NCBI RefSeq assembly: GCF_016865485.1
Contig: NZ_AP024452.1
Coordinates: 5,540,501-5,604,500 of the forward strand
From: Luteitalea sp. TBR-22
GTDB taxonomy: Bacteria; Acidobacteriota; Vicinamibacteria; Vicinamibacterales; Vicinamibacteraceae
Direction of reading: 5' to 3'
DNA length: 64,000 nt
The notes under the pieces are model-generated. The model had not been told where the DNA came from and did no database searches. It saw only the letters and a list, made by a program, of their open reading frames with translations. Positions 18,070 through 30,300 of the stretch are shown piece by piece. A program made the position numbers and the translations under genes. Position 1 is the first letter of the stretch; the number at the start of each line of letters is the position of its first letter.

Positions 18070-20151
18070 ATGGCTCCCCCTTCACGTCGACGGTTGCTGA
18101 CGCTCCTGCTGTGCGGCCTCGCACTGGCCGCCGCCATCGGGGGCGCCGCGTGGGTCCGTGGGCCTGCGCCCCCCGCCGGTGCGCCCGTCCGCGCCGGATA
18201 CCTGCACGACCCGCCGTACATGTTCCGCGCCCCCGACGGCACGGCCGCAGGGCTGGACATCGACGTGCTCGACGAAGCGGCGCGACGGGCCCGCATCGAG
18301 CTGACGTGGAACTACGTGGAGCGCGACGGGGATCCGGACGTCGCCCTCGCCGAGGGCACCATCGACGTCTGGCCCGCGCTGACGGTGCTCGAGCATCGCC
18401 GCCGCCGCTTGCACCTCACCGCCCCCTGGCTGCGCACCGAGGTGCTGCTGGTCGTCCGCGACGGCGGCGCACGACCGCCGCGCGACCACGCCGGCCCGCT
18501 CGGGGTCGTGAGCCTCCCGGTCACCGCCTACCTGATCGAGCAGAACTTCCCCCACGCGCAGCGCGTGTCGTACAAGGACGGCCCCGAGCTGGCCCAGGCC
18601 GTGTGCGAGGGCCGCGTGCCGATGGGCCTGATCTCTGCCGGCACGCTGGCCATGGCGTTGTCGACGGTCGACGGGCCTTGCCGCGCTGCGCACCTGCGCT
18701 CGTACGCGCTGCAGGGCGCGACGCTGGACATCGCCGTGGCCGGGCGCGTGGGCTTCGAGGGCGTCGCCGACCGGCTTCGCGCCGGCATCGACGCGATGGC
18801 CGCCGATGGCTCGATCCGCGCGCTGGTGCAGCCGTACTCGTTGCAGGCCGCCAGCGAGGTGCTCGCCGTGTACGAGCTGCTGCAGGAGCGCGCCCGGACG
18901 CGCCTGTTCACCTGGGTCACCGTCATCCTCTCGGTGGCGCTCGTCGGGTCCACGACGCTCTTCCTGGCGCTGCTGCGCGCCAACCGGCGCACCAGGCAAT
19001 CACTGGTCGAGAAGGCGGCCCTCGAGGCCCGGCTGCAGGGCGCACAGCGGCTCGAGCTGGTCGGGCAGTTCACGGGCGGGGTGGCGCACGACTTCAACAA
19101 TCTCGTGACGGTCATCCTGGGCCACGCCGACGTCGCGGCCGGGGAGGGTCCGCTCGCGCCGGCGACCGCCGAATCGCTCGACGAGATCCGCAAGGCGGGC
19201 GAACGCGCCAGCGACCTGGTCAAGCACCTGCTGGCGTTGGGACGCGAACAGCCGGCGACCCCGCGCGTGGTGGCCGTGCACGCGGAACTGCAGGGACTGC
19301 TGCCGATGCTGCGGCGACTGCTGCCGCCGCAGGTGCGGGTGGCGTGCGAGCCGGGGGCCCGGGACGACCGCGTGTTCATGGACCCCGGGCAGTTCTCCCG
19401 CGTGCTGCTCAACCTGGCCGCCAACGCCGGCGACGCGATGCCCGACGGCGGCCAACTGCGCCTCACCACCAGGAACGCCGAGGACGAGCGACTGGGCGGG
19501 CAGGTGCTGTGCCTGGCCATCGAGGACACCGGCTGCGGCATGCCGGCCGAGGTGCAGGCCCACGCGTTCGAGCCCTTCTTCACCACGAAGGACCCGGGGC
19601 GAGGCACGGGGCTGGGCCTGTCGGTGGTCCACGGCATCGTGCAGGACGCCGGCGGCACGATCGCCGTCGTCAGCGCCCCAGGGCGCGGCACGCGGTTCGA
19701 GATCCGGTGGCCTCTGGCCGGGGCGGCCGAGGCGGTCACCGAATCGCGGCAGCCGGACCCGCCGTCGACGCTGGCGCCGCCACCGACGACGAGCCTGGTG
19801 CTCGTCGTCGACGATCGACCCGAGTTGCGCGAGCTGGTGAGGCGCGTCCTCAGCGCCGCCGGCCATCAGGTGCTCACCGCCGAGGGTGGGCCGGAGGGAT
19901 TGGCGCTCCTGCAGGCGCACGGCTCGCGGATCGGCCTGGTCGTCAGCGACATTGTGATGCCGCGCATGTCCGGTGTCACGTTGCTCGAGCAGGCGCGAGC
20001 CGCCGGAGTGACGGCACCGTTCCTCTTCACCAGCGGGCACGCCGAGGAGCACGCGGCCGCCGTCGAGGCGAGCGGCGCGCACCTGCTCGCCAAGCCCTTC
20101 GCGACCGCGCAGCTGCTCGAGGCCGTCAATCGCCTGATCGCCGCTCGCTGA
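18070..20151 (+). CDS. Hybrid histidine kinase with periplasmic solute-binding (SBP_bac_3) sensor, paralog 1
   Basis: A 693-residue hybrid kinase. A first helix (about residues 8-28) precedes an SBP_bac_3 amino-acid-binding-like periplasmic domain (about 38-270, [15 protein letters not shown] and TIDVWPALTV). A second helix (about 285-305) follows, then a HisKA domain with acceptor His340 in AHDFNNL, an HATPase domain with N box NLAANAGDAM, DTGCGMP and GTGLGLS (about 435-555), and a C-terminal receiver with Asp627 in SDIVMPR. The ligand is predicted to be a small polar molecule bound in the periplasm. The second copy at 22217 has the same architecture; an amidohydrolase lies between them on the other strand. 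No output regulator is adjacent. Confidence 0.93.
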   Translation: MAPPSRRRLLTLLLCGLALAAAIGGAAWVRGPAPPAGAPVRAGYLHDPPYMFRAPDGTAAGLDIDVLDEAARRARIELTWNYVERDGDPDVALAEGTIDVWPALTVLEHRRRRLHLTAPWLRTEVLLVVRDGGARPPRDHAGPLGVVSLPVTAYLIEQNFPHAQRVSYKDGPELAQAVCEGRVPMGLISAGTLAMALSTVDGPCRAAHLRSYALQGATLDIAVAGRVGFEGVADRLRAGIDAMAADGSIRALVQPYSLQAASEVLAVYELLQERARTRLFTWVTVILSVALVGSTTLFLALLRANRRTRQSLVEKAALEARLQGAQRLELVGQFTGGVAHDFNNLVTVILGHADVAAGEGPLAPATAESLDEIRKAGERASDLVKHLLALGREQPATPRVVAVHAELQGLLPMLRRLLPPQVRVACEPGARDDRVFMDPGQFSRVLLNLAANAGDAMPDGGQLRLTTRNAEDERLGGQVLCLAIEDTGCGMPAEVQAHAFEPFFTTKDPGRGTGLGLSVVHGIVQDAGGTIAVVSAPGRGTRFEIRWPLAGAAEAVTESRQPDPPSTLAPPPTTSLVLVVDDRPELRELVRRVLSAAGHQVLTAEGGPEGLALLQAHGSRIGLVVSDIVMPRMSGVTLLEQARAAGVTAPFLFTSGHAEEHAAAVEASGAHLLAKPFATAQLLEAVNRLIAAR

Positions 20152-20196
20152 CGGCACGTCGGCAGTCCCGGATGTCGAGGGACCGCCTGCCCGGCG

Positions 20197-21942
20197 TCAC
20201 CGGCGCGTGTAGATGCGCTTCCCTTCCTTGATCGTCTCGACCACCCGCACGTCCTTGATGGCGGCCGGGGCGACCTTCAGCGGGTTCCTGTCCAGGATCA
20301 CGAGGTCGGCCAGCTTCCCGGGGGCGAGCGAGCCCTTGAGGTCCTGCTCGCCGTACTGGTAGGCGACGTTGATCGTCTGCGCCTCGAGGGCCTCGAGCGG
20401 CGTGATGCGCTGATCGGGACCGATCGACTGGCCGCCGCGCGACTCGCGGTTGACGGCCGACCACATCATGAACAGCTGGTCGAGCGGCGCCACCACGAAG
20501 TCGGTGTGGTTGGTGGGCCGCAGGCCCCGCGCCAGCGCGTCGCGCATCGGGCTGATGTAGGCCGCGGCGGCGGCGCCGCGGTTGGCGACGTGGGCGTCGG
20601 CGAAGTAGTAGGTGTGCAGCGTGTAGAACGAAGGCACCAGCTTGTATTTCGCGAACTTGTCGAGGTGATCCTTGCGCGTGAACTGCGCGTGGATCAGCGT
20701 CACGTGGCGGTCCCTGGTGAGATCGGGGCCGGCCACGGCCTCGTGCACCCTCAGGAAGGCGTCGATTGCGGCGTCGCCGTTGGCGTGCAGGTTCAGCGGC
20801 ACGCCCAGCGCGTACACCCGCCTGACCATCTGCGTGATGGTGGCCTCGGGGAACGTGAGCTCGCCCTTCCAGTTCTTCTCGCCACCGGGGCCACCGGTCA
20901 GGTACGGCGTGGTGAACGCGGCGGTGCGGCCCTGCGGCGACCCGTCGATCGTGATCTTCACGCCGCCGATCTTGAGGCGCTGTTCGTACGTGCCCCACGT
21001 GCCCACCGGGTAGGCCTTCAGCACCTCGTCGAGATCGGTGATGAACGGATAGGCGATGACGTCGATGCTGTTGGCGCCGGCCGCGGCCGCGCGCTTCATC
21101 ACGGCGAGGTCGCCGGCGTGCGTGGCGCCCTCGTGCGCCGTGGTCACGCCGTGACTGGCGTAGAGCTGCTGCGCCGCCTTCGTCCAGTCGACCGCCTGCT
21201 CGGCCGTCGGCTTGGGCAACGACGCGAAGATCGGCAGGAACGCCGTCTCCATCAGCAGTCCGTACGGCTCCTGCGTACCCGGCTTGCGCACGATCACGCC
21301 GCCCGGCGGCGTCCGGGTGGCCGCGGAGATGTTCCACTTCTTCAAGGCCGCCGAGTTGAGCACCGCGCCGTGCATCGACACGTGCTGCACGAGCACGGGG
21401 TTGTCGGGGAACGCGGCGTCGAGGTGATCGCGGTTCAGCAGGTCGCCCTTCGGCATGGCGGTGTCGTCGTAGCCGTAGGCCTGGATGACCTCGCCTGCCG
21501 GGATCTTCCGCTCGTCCCGGAACTTCACGAGCGCCGCGACGATGCTGGCCGGGTCCTTCCCGGGTCCGGCCGGCGGCGGGTAGACGTTGGCCTGGTTGGC
21601 CACGCCGAGCGCGCTGTAGTAATGGCTGTGCGCGTCGAGAAAGGCCGGGATGAGGGTCCTGCCGGCAAGGTCCACCACCTGCGTGGCCGCGCCCTTGTGG
21701 GCCGCCTCCACCTGCGCGCGCGACCCGACGGCGACGATGCGGCCGTCCTTCACGGCCAGGGCCTCGGCCTCGGGCTGGTTGCGGTCGACGGTCACGATGT
21801 CGCCGCCGGTGTAGATGGTGTCGGCGGCCTGCCGCTCGTCGACAGGGACCGGGGACGCAGGGGACGACTGGGATTGCCGGCAGCCCGAGACCAGGGAAGC
21901 CAGGGCGAGACCGACGACACACGCACGCACACGACGGGACAT
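20197..21942 (-). CDS. YtcJ-like amidohydrolase lipoprotein
   Basis: A 581-residue amidohydrolase-superfamily protein (amidohydro_3, YtcJ type). The signal ends in a good lipobox (LASLVSGC), so it should be lipid-anchored. Metal-site elements are FLDAHSHYYSALG, LIHAQFT and HANGDAAIDAFLR. I chose ATG 21942 because GGAGAGG sits six bases upstream and it gives a proper lipoprotein signal; an in-frame start at 21996 has neither. Members hydrolyse N-acyl or formyl bonds, but the substrate is unknown here. It lies between the two SBP-sensor kinases, convergent with the first (45 bp gap without an obvious terminator) and divergent from the second. Confidence 0.9.
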   Translation of the reverse strand: MSRRVRACVVGLALASLVSGCRQSQSSPASPVPVDERQAADTIYTGGDIVTVDRNQPEAEALAVKDGRIVAVGSRAQVEAAHKGAATQVVDLAGRTLIPAFLDAHSHYYSALGVANQANVYPPPAGPGKDPASIVAALVKFRDERKIPAGEVIQAYGYDDTAMPKGDLLNRDHLDAAFPDNPVLVQHVSMHGAVLNSAALKKWNISAATRTPPGGVIVRKPGTQEPYGLLMETAFLPIFASLPKPTAEQAVDWTKAAQQLYASHGVTTAHEGATHAGDLAVMKRAAAAGANSIDVIAYPFITDLDEVLKAYPVGTWGTYEQRLKIGGVKITIDGSPQGRTAAFTTPYLTGGPGGEKNWKGELTFPEATITQMVRRVYALGVPLNLHANGDAAIDAFLRVHEAVAGPDLTRDRHVTLIHAQFTRKDHLDKFAKYKLVPSFYTLHTYYFADAHVANRGAAAAAYISPMRDALARGLRPTNHTDFVVAPLDQLFMMWSAVNRESRGGQSIGPDQRITPLEALEAQTINVAYQYGEQDLKGSLAPGKLADLVILDRNPLKVAPAAIKDVRVVETIKEGKRIYTRR

Positions 21943-22139
21943 GAACCTCTCCGGGAGCAAGAAGCTCAGCCTAGCGACGCATGCGCGCGCGGGCATCTAG
22001 ACCTTGGTTGGGGCCACACCGACAGCGCTCCCGCCGCCTCCCGTCCTCCGCCCCGCCTGCGCCTCCGAGGGGGGCCCGAACGGGGCGAGTCCGCCGGATC
22101 CGGCGTGAGTAGAACGACCCCAACATTTCACTTTATGCG

Positions 22140-22164
22140 GCTGAGCTATTGACGTAGGCTGAGG
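22140..22164 (+). promoter_or_regulatory. Conserved upstream element of the second SBP-kinase paralog
   Basis: Counterpart of 17999-18023 (21 of 25 identical), with TAGGCT at 22155-22160 and TTGAC immediately before it. It lies in the 21943-22216 divergent gap, which otherwise shows only GC-rich sequence. Confidence 0.5.
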
Positions 22165-22216
22165 CCGTCTGCCTCGGCGTGGATGCCGCTGGTCCGCTCC
22201 ACGTCCGACTCGCGCG

Positions 22217-24301
22217 ATGCCACGCCCCTCTTCCCATTGGTGGGCCGTCTCGGCCGGTGCGGTGGTCGCCAGCATCGGCCTGGTGTTCTGGGTCGGGCGC
22301 GGCAGCGCCGCGACGACGAGCACGTCCGGCCCGCTGCGCATCGGCTACACGCACGACCCGCCCTACATGTTCCGGGCCGCCGACGGCCGGCCGAGCGGCC
22401 TCGACGTCGACGTCGTCGCCGAAGCGGCGCGCCGGGCCGCAGTGGACGTGCGGTGGGTCTACGTGACCGGCCGCGGCGGCGCCGACGCGGCTCTGGCCGC
22501 GGGACAGGTCGACGTCTGGCCGGCGCTGACGATCCTCGAATCGCGCCGACGCGTGCTGCACTTCACCGACCCGTGGCTGCGCACCGAGATCCTGCTCATG
22601 GTGCGCGACGACGGTCCGCGCCCCTCCGGCTCGTACTCGGGTCGCGTCGGCGCCGTGGCGCTGCCGGTCACCGAGTTGATGGTGACCAACAACTTCCCCC
22701 GGGCGACGCTGGTGCCCTACCGCGACGGCCCCATGCTGGCGAGGGGCCTCTGCGCGGGTGAGGTGCCGATGGGGCTGGTCTCGGCGGCCGATCTCGCCAA
22801 GGCGATGGCCAGCCCCGGCGAGGCCTGCCGCCAGGCGCGCCTGCGCTCGTACCCGCTGCAGGGGTCGACCCTGAACATCGCCATCGCCGCCCGCAGCGGG
22901 CACGAAACCGCAGCCGACCTCCTGCGCCAGCGCATCGACGACATGGCCGCCGACGGCTCCATCCGCACGCTGGTGCAGCCGTACTCCTTCCACGCGGCCA
23001 GCGAGGTCCTCGGCGTCTACGAACTGCTGCAGGAGCGCGCACGCACGCGGCTGTTCACGTGGGGCACCATGGTCCTCGGCGCGGCGCTGGTCGGCTCGAG
23101 CGCGCTCTTCGGCGCCCTGCTGCGCGCCAACCGGCGGGCCCGTCGTTCGCTCGTGGAGAAGGCGGCGCTCGAGGAACGCCTGCGAGCGGCGCAGCGCCTC
23201 GAACTGGTCGGGCAGTTCACCGGCGGCGTCGCCCACGACTTCAACAACCTGGTCACGATCATCGTCGGCTATGCCTCGGTGGCGGCCGACCGCGCCCATG
23301 CCGATCCGCTCGTCAACGACGCCCTGCAGCAGATCCGCAAGGCGGGCGAGCGGGCCAGCGACCTGGTGCGCCACCTGCTCGCCCTCGGGCGGAAGGAGGT
23401 GACCGAGCCGCGCGAGCTGGCCGTGCACGCGCAGGTCGAGAACCTGCAGCCGATGCTCCGGCAGTTGCTGGGGGAGCCGGTCCGCATCACGCTCGACCTG
23501 CAGGCGGGCGACGCGCGGATCTTCATGGACCCGGGACAGTTCTCCCGCGTGCTGCTCAACCTGGCGGCCAACGCGCGGGATGCGATGCCGGAGGGCGGCA
23601 GCATCCGCATCGCCACGTTCCGCGAGTCTGCGGCCGATGCGGCGTCGGTGGTGTGCCTCGCCTTCGAGGACTGCGGCGCCGGCATGCCGCAGGACGTGTG
23701 CGCGCGCGTGTTCGAGCCCTTCTTCACCACCAAGGGACCCGCGCGCGGCACCGGACTCGGGCTGTCGGTCGTGCGCGACATCGTCGCCGAGTCGGGAGGC
23801 ACGATCGGCGTGAGCAGCGAGATCGGCCGGGGCACGCGCTTCGAGATCCGCTGGCCGCTGGTCACCGGCGCCGACCTCTCCCCGTCGCGCGACGACGCGG
23901 CCGGGACTGCCGCGGCCACGCACACCGTGCTCGTCGTCGAGGACCGCGAGGAACTCCGCACGCTGATGACCCGGGTGCTCGCCGGCGCCGGCTACCACGT
24001 CCTGAGCGCCGCCGACGGCGGCGAGGCGCTGACCCTGCTGCAGGCCCGCGGCGAGCAGGTGTCGCTCGTGGTGAGCGACGTGCTGATGCCGCGCGTCTCC
24101 GGGCCGTCACTGCTGGCGCAGGCGCGCCAACTGGGGCTGGCCGTGCCGTTCCTGTTCACCTCGGGCCACGCCGACGACGTCGACGCTGCTGGCGATCTCT
24201 CGGGCACGCGGATGCTGCCCAAGCCGTTCACGCCGACGCAGTTGCTCGAGGCCGTGGGCGCCCTGACCGGGCGCCCGCCGACTACCCCTCCCCGAGCGTG
24301 A
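22217..24301 (+). CDS. Hybrid histidine kinase with periplasmic solute-binding (SBP_bac_3) sensor, paralog 2
   Basis: A 694-residue paralog of the kinase at 18070 with identical domain order: helix, SBP_bac_3 domain ([19 protein letters not shown]; about residues 35-270), helix, HisKA with His340 in AHDFNNL, HATPase ([24 protein letters not shown]) and receiver with Asp621 in SDVLMPR. The kinase core and the linker around [25 protein letters not shown] are near-identical, while the sensor domain is more divergent, suggesting related but different ligands. The final 20 bp overlap, tail to tail, the 3' end of the cyclic glucan synthase gene on the other strand. Confidence 0.93.
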   Translation: MPRPSSHWWAVSAGAVVASIGLVFWVGRGSAATTSTSGPLRIGYTHDPPYMFRAADGRPSGLDVDVVAEAARRAAVDVRWVYVTGRGGADAALAAGQVDVWPALTILESRRRVLHFTDPWLRTEILLMVRDDGPRPSGSYSGRVGAVALPVTELMVTNNFPRATLVPYRDGPMLARGLCAGEVPMGLVSAADLAKAMASPGEACRQARLRSYPLQGSTLNIAIAARSGHETAADLLRQRIDDMAADGSIRTLVQPYSFHAASEVLGVYELLQERARTRLFTWGTMVLGAALVGSSALFGALLRANRRARRSLVEKAALEERLRAAQRLELVGQFTGGVAHDFNNLVTIIVGYASVAADRAHADPLVNDALQQIRKAGERASDLVRHLLALGRKEVTEPRELAVHAQVENLQPMLRQLLGEPVRITLDLQAGDARIFMDPGQFSRVLLNLAANARDAMPEGGSIRIATFRESAADAASVVCLAFEDCGAGMPQDVCARVFEPFFTTKGPARGTGLGLSVVRDIVAESGGTIGVSSEIGRGTRFEIRWPLVTGADLSPSRDDAAGTAAATHTVLVVEDREELRTLMTRVLAGAGYHVLSAADGGEALTLLQARGEQVSLVVSDVLMPRVSGPSLLAQARQLGLAVPFLFTSGHADDVDAAGDLSGTRMLPKPFTPTQLLEAVGALTGRPPTTPPRA

Positions 24302-27300
24302 CGACCACCCGATGGGCCTGCCCGTCGTCGAGGATCGGGATGCGCCCCTGCTCGACCGGCACGCCGTCGAGCGTCACCGACGCCACCCCGGTGCTGCGAT
24401 GCTCCGGGTTGTCCACCGCGATGTGGTAGCGGCACGAGCCGATTCGCCAGTCGATCGTGTACCCGGGCCAGGCCGAGGGGATGCACGGCGAGACGGTGAA
24501 GACGTCTCCGTGTCGCTGCAGCCCGAGGATGCTCTCCAGCCCGGTGCGGTACATCCATCCGGCGGCCCCGGTGTACCACGACCAACCGCCGCGCCCCATG
24601 TGCTCGGGATGCGCGTAGACGTCGCCATCGAGGACGTAGGGCTCGGTGACGTAGCGCTCGACGCCGGTCGCGTCACGCGTGTGGTTCACGGGGTTGAGGA
24701 GGTGGAACAGCTCGACGACCTCGTCGCCGTACCCCATGCGCGACAGCGCCATGAGCGTCCACAGCGCCGCGTGCGTGTACTGCCCGCCGTTCTCGCGGAT
24801 GCCGGGGATGTAGCCCTTGATGTACCCCGGATCCTTGGCGGCGTGGTCGAAGGGCGGCGTCAGCAGCAGGATCAGGCCCGCATCGCGCCGCACCAGGTGG
24901 GTGCGGACGGCGTCCATGGCGCGCGCCGCCCGGCGCGGCGAGGCGGCGCCAGACAGCACGGCCCACGACTGGCTGATCGAGTCGATGCGACATTCCTCGC
25001 TGCTCGATGAGCCGAGCGGCGTGCCGTCGTCGTAGTAGCCGCGCCGGTACCACTGTCCGTCCCAGGAGAGCTCGAGCGCCCTGACGAGACGATGCGCCTC
25101 GGCCTGGTACCGCGAGGCGCGCGCGTCGTCACCACTCTGGCTCGCCACGGCACCGAAGCGCGTCAGCACGGCGTGCAGGAACCACCCCAGCCACACGCTC
25201 TCGCCACGACCCTCGTGGCCGACGCGGTTCATCCCGTCGTTCCAGTCGCCGATGCCCATCAGCGGCAGGCCGTGCACCCCCGACGAGAGGCCGCGATCGA
25301 CGGCACGCACGCAGTGCTCGTACAGCGATCCCTCGACCCGCGACACGGCCGGCAGGTCGTAGAGCTCGTGCTGTCCCGGGGCGAGGGGCGGGGCCTCGAG
25401 GAACGGCACCCGCTCGTCGAGGATGGCCCGATCGCCGGTCGCCTCGACGTACTGCGCCACGACGTAGGGCAACCAGAGCAGGTCGTCGGAGCACCGCGTG
25501 CGCGTGCCCCGGCCGGTCGGCGGATGCCACCAGTGCTGCACGTCGCCCTCGACGAACTGGCGGCTCGCGGCGAGCAGGATCTGCTGCCGGTACAGGTCGG
25601 TGCGGCTGAAGGCCAGCGCCATCACGTCCTGCAACTGGTCGCGGAAGCCGAAGGCGCCACCGGGCTGGTGGAACCCGGTGCGCCCCCACAGCCGCGAGGC
25701 GACGGCCTGGTACAGCAGCCAGTGGTTCAGCACCAGGTCGAGCGAGTCGTCGGGCGTCTGCACGTGCACGGCGCCCAGCAGGTCCTCCCACAGGGTGTGC
25801 ACTCGTCGGAGGCGCTCGGCGGCGCTGGCCACATCGCCGCAGCGGGCGACCAGGGCGTGCACCTCCTCGACCGACGCGCCCTCGCCCAGGAGGAACACGA
25901 CGCGACGGGTCTCCCCGGGCTCGAGGCGGATCCCGGCGTGCAGGGCGGCGCATGGATCGAGCCCGGCGCCGAGACGGTTGGAGAGCGCATCGGTGGCCAG
26001 CCCGGCGGGGGCCGAGATCGAGCCGTTGCGGCCGATGAACTCGCCACGATCGCCGGTCATCGATCGCACCGGCTCGCTGCACCACGCAAAGGCGACGCGG
26101 GTCGCGTACTCGGCGACCCAGGGATTGGCGGCGACGATCGCCCCGGTGGTCACGTCGCGGCCGGTGACCACGGTCCGCTGCATGCCGGGACGTGGCGGCC
26201 CGAGCACCCACGCGTTGTACCCGAAGAGGCTCAGCCGCCGTGGGCGCGCCGACGTGTTGGTGAGCGTGAGCACCGACGTCTTCACCGGCGCCGCGGCATC
26301 CACGAAGACCTCGAGCCGCTGCCGCAGACGCGCGGTCACCCGCTCGAAGGTGCTCACGCCGGCGCCGTGCCTGACCTGCCAGGCGTCACCCGGCCGGCGC
26401 GGCAACGGCGCAGGCGTCGCGCCCCAGCACGCGCCGGTGTCGTCGTCGCGGATGAAGATCGCCTCCGAGGTCCCTTCCGACACCGCATCGTTGTCGAACG
26501 GCGTCAGCCGATGCTCGCGGCTGTTGATCGACCACGTGAACGACGCACCCGACGCGGTGACCAGCGTGCCGAAGTCCGGGTTGGCGAGGATGTTGGACCA
26601 CGGCGCCGGCGTCTCCACCTCGTCGCGCAGCGCGATCACGTACTCCCGGCCGTCATCGCTGAAACCGCCGAGGCCGTTGAACATGAGCAACGGCGGCAGC
26701 CCCGGCGACAGCGGCACATCGTCCTCCTCAGGCACGTCGAGCGGCGTCGTCCGACGCCGCGGCGGGGTCGGTGGCGGCGACGGGCGGTCGAGCTGCTCGG
26801 AGAGTTCCCCGCGGCTGCCCACCAGCACGGCGCGCGCCACGGCGATGAGCAGCGCGCGGTCGGCAGCCGCGAGCGCCTCGGCGCGCAGGAGGAACACGCC
26901 GCCGGCCTTGTCGCGCCACGCGCCCCACGACCCGCCGGCGATGAGGCTCGAGAGCCCCTCGTGCACCTGATCGAGATAGTCGGCGGGATGCTCGTTCAGG
27001 ATCACCACGTCGGCGCGGAGTCCCTTCACGCGCCAGTACTCCTGCGCCTGCAGTACCTGTCGCACCAGCCGGAGATCGTCGGCCTCCTGCACCCGCACGA
27101 GCAGCACCGGCAGGTCGCCGGAGATGCCGTGCGCCCAGAGCCCGGACTGCCCGAGCGTGTTCTCCGCCAGCGCCTCGGGCGTCGCGCGCAGGGACTGATC
27201 GAGGTACAGCACCCGCGAGGCGAGGCGATCGTACTGGCGCGCGAGGTCGCTCGAGATGCCGAGGTGCCGTACCAGCATCTGGCTGTGCGTGAAGGCCATC

Positions 27301-30300
27301 GACCCGGCCCGGGTCGCCGCGCCGCGGTCGTGGTAGCGGCGAGCGAGCGCCAGCGCGCCCTCGCGCGTGTCGGCCGCGCCGGTCGCGAACGCGAGCCGGG
27401 CGAAGCCACCGGGCTCGAGGCGCACCCGCTGGCGCAGGCTGACGACCGGATCGAGCACCGCGCCGGTCGTGCCGCTCAGCGATCGCCCGTCGAGCGCCCG
27501 TGGCGCCGCCATCGTGCGTCCCCGTCCGAGGAAGCGCGCGCGGCTGGTCTCCCACTCGGTCTGCGACGAGCTGTGGCCGTCGAGGCTCAGCACGTGGAAC
27601 ACCCAGACGCGCGGCTCGTCCTCGGCGCGCGGCCGGCGGCTGCAGATCAGCGTCGTGGTCTCGGGCAGGTACTCGGTCTGCACGAACAGCTTGCCGAACG
27701 CCGGGTGGGCGAAGTCGTCCTCGGCGCGACCGAGCACGATCTCGGCGTAGCTGGTCACCTCGATCTCGCGGACGCGGTCGCTGCGATTGGTGAGCGACAG
27801 CCGACGCACCTCGACATCGTCGCCGGCGGCCACGACCACCTCGAGCATCGACTCGATGTCCTCGTCCGAGCCGCGGTAGACCGCCTTGTCGGAGGCGAAG
27901 GTGACGAAGCAGTCGTCCGGCTCGCGCATCGTCGGGAACCAGGTCGGCGACCACACGACACCGGACCTGACGTCGCGCAGGTAGACGCACTCGCTGCCGA
28001 CGTCCGTCGTCCGGTCCTCGCGGGCCCGCGTGATGGCCAGATCGCGCCAGCGGCTGTACCCGCCCCCGGCGGCGGTGACCACCGTGACGAACGAGCCGTT
28101 GGACAGGAACTGCGCGTGCGGATCGAACGTGTGCGGCGACCGGAACCGCCGCAGCGGGATGCTCGGCGGCGTCCAGGGGGTGCGGGTCAGGTCGGCCGGG
28201 CGGGGCGGCGCGGAGGCGGCCTGGCGGGGCACGCGCTCCTGCAGCAGCAGTTCGGTGGCCTTGACGCGCGAGTCGGCGTGGAAGCGTTCCACCATGACGT
28301 CGTCGAGCAGCGCGTTGGTGGCGGCCAGCAGCGTCATGCCCTGGTGATGCGCCATGTACGTGCGGACGACGACGCCCTGCGGCGCAGTGGTGGCGGCCGC
28401 CTCGTCGAGCGCGGGACCGCGGTGCGTGTAGTCGATCGCCTCGTAGTACCCGAAGCCCCCGTCGGCGCCCGCGGCCGACAGGCGCGCGAGGTTGCGCAGC
28501 GCTGCCTCCGGCGCCAGCGGGAGCGCGAGCGCGGTCGCGTACGGCGCGACGACGAGGTCGTCGGCCAGGCCCCGCTTGAAGCCCAGGCCCGGCACGCCGA
28601 ACGCCTTGTACTGGTAGGTGTCGTGTCGATCGCGGACGTTGTAGGCCGATTCCGAGATGCCCCAGGGCACGCCCCGCTGGCGCCCGTACTGCACCTGGCG
28701 CGCGATCGCCCCCGTGTTGGTGGTGTCGAGCAGGGTGCCCGGGAACGAGCGCATCAACAGCGACGGCATCAGGTACTCGAACATCGTCGCGCTCCACGAC
28801 AGCAGCGTCGGCTCGCCCTCGACGCTCACCGCGCGACGACCCAGGTGGAACCAGTGCCGTTGCGGCACGTCGCCCCGGGCAATCGCGTGGAAGCTCGCCA
28901 GCCGCGATTCGGAGGCCAGCAGGTCGTAGAAGGAGACGTCGAGCTGTCCTGGACCTTCCGTGTCGGCCAGGCGGTACCCGATGGCGAAGAGGTGGCGCGT
29001 GCGGTCGTAGAGGAAGCCGAAGGCCATGCCGTCGGCCAGGGCGCGGCAGCGGGCCGCGAGGACGCGCAGTTGCTCGTCCTGCTGACGCTGGTCGTCGCTG
29101 GCCGTGCCGCCCGAACGCGTCGCCGCCACGCGCGCCAGCGCCGCGCGCAAGGCGTCGGCCCAGGTGCGCAGCATCCCCTCGGTGTCGTCGGCGTCCTGCC
29201 CCGACTCGGTGGGGATGCCGGCGAGCACCACCTCGAGGTCCGCGAGGATCGCCTGGGCCGCCGATGCCAGGCGGTCGCCCTCCGGCGCGTCGCGCAGCAT
29301 GGCCAGCACCCGGGACGCCAGCGGCTCGAGGACCCCGCGGATGGCCCGCCGCGCCGACGTCGTTCCCGCGCCACCCGACGCGAGCTCGCGCACGACCGCC
29401 GCGGTGTCGGCGAGTCCTTCCCGCAGGTGGGCGTCACGATCCGGTCGCGCGGCGAGCTGGTCCAGGCCCGAGGCGAGCGTCGACAGCGCCGTCGCCAGGT
29501 TGCCACTGTCCACCGTCGACACGTACCGCGGCGACAGCGGGGAGAGCGTGGCGGTGTCGTACCAGTTGAGGAGGTGTCCCTCGTGGCGCTCGAGCCGATC
29601 GCACGTGTCGAGGGTGTGCCCCGTGCGCTCGATGAGCTCGGCCGTCGTGATGAAGCCCAGGTCGTGTGCCGCCAGCGCCGACAGCAGGCTCATGCCGATG
29701 TTGGTCGGCGACGTGCGGCGGGCCAGTTGGCGGCTCGGATCCTCCTGCAGGTTGTCGGGTGGCAGCCAGTGGTCCGCGGGCCCCACCAGCACCTCGAAGT
29801 AATGCCACGTCTTGCGGGCCAGCCGCCTCACCTGTGCCCGCTCGTGCGAGGCCAGGACCCGGCGCCGCTTGGCGCGCGGCTGGCTGAGTGCCCACGCGAT
29901 GATCGGCGCCGCCAGCCATCCGAGCAGGAACGGTGAGGCCGCCGCCCAGCCCCGACGCGGCGAGGCGCCGATCGCCATCGCCGCGATCAGGGCAGCCACC
30001 GGGCTCGACGCCATCTGCACCAGGAACGAGCGCAGCATCGCCCGCCCGCCCAGCGCCGCGGACGCCGCCGCGACGCTCGACGCGGTCTCCCACTCCAGCA
30101 GGCGCCGCTGCGTGATCGCCAGCCGCGCCAGCGTGAGGATGATGGCCCTCACCATCTCCCACGCGTGGAAGGGCAACAGCATCAGGGCCAGCAGCGCCTG
30201 CGCCGCGGCCGTGCGGACATCGTCGTTCACCGCCCGCAGGAAGACCCCCACCGACAGGCCATGGAGGGGCGCCGCAACGAAGCGCGCCAGCGCCAGCAGC

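Noticed and set aside
25092-29936. 1614-codon open frame antisense to the cyclic glucan synthase
   Set aside because: Same GC-skew artefact; no recognisable motif.
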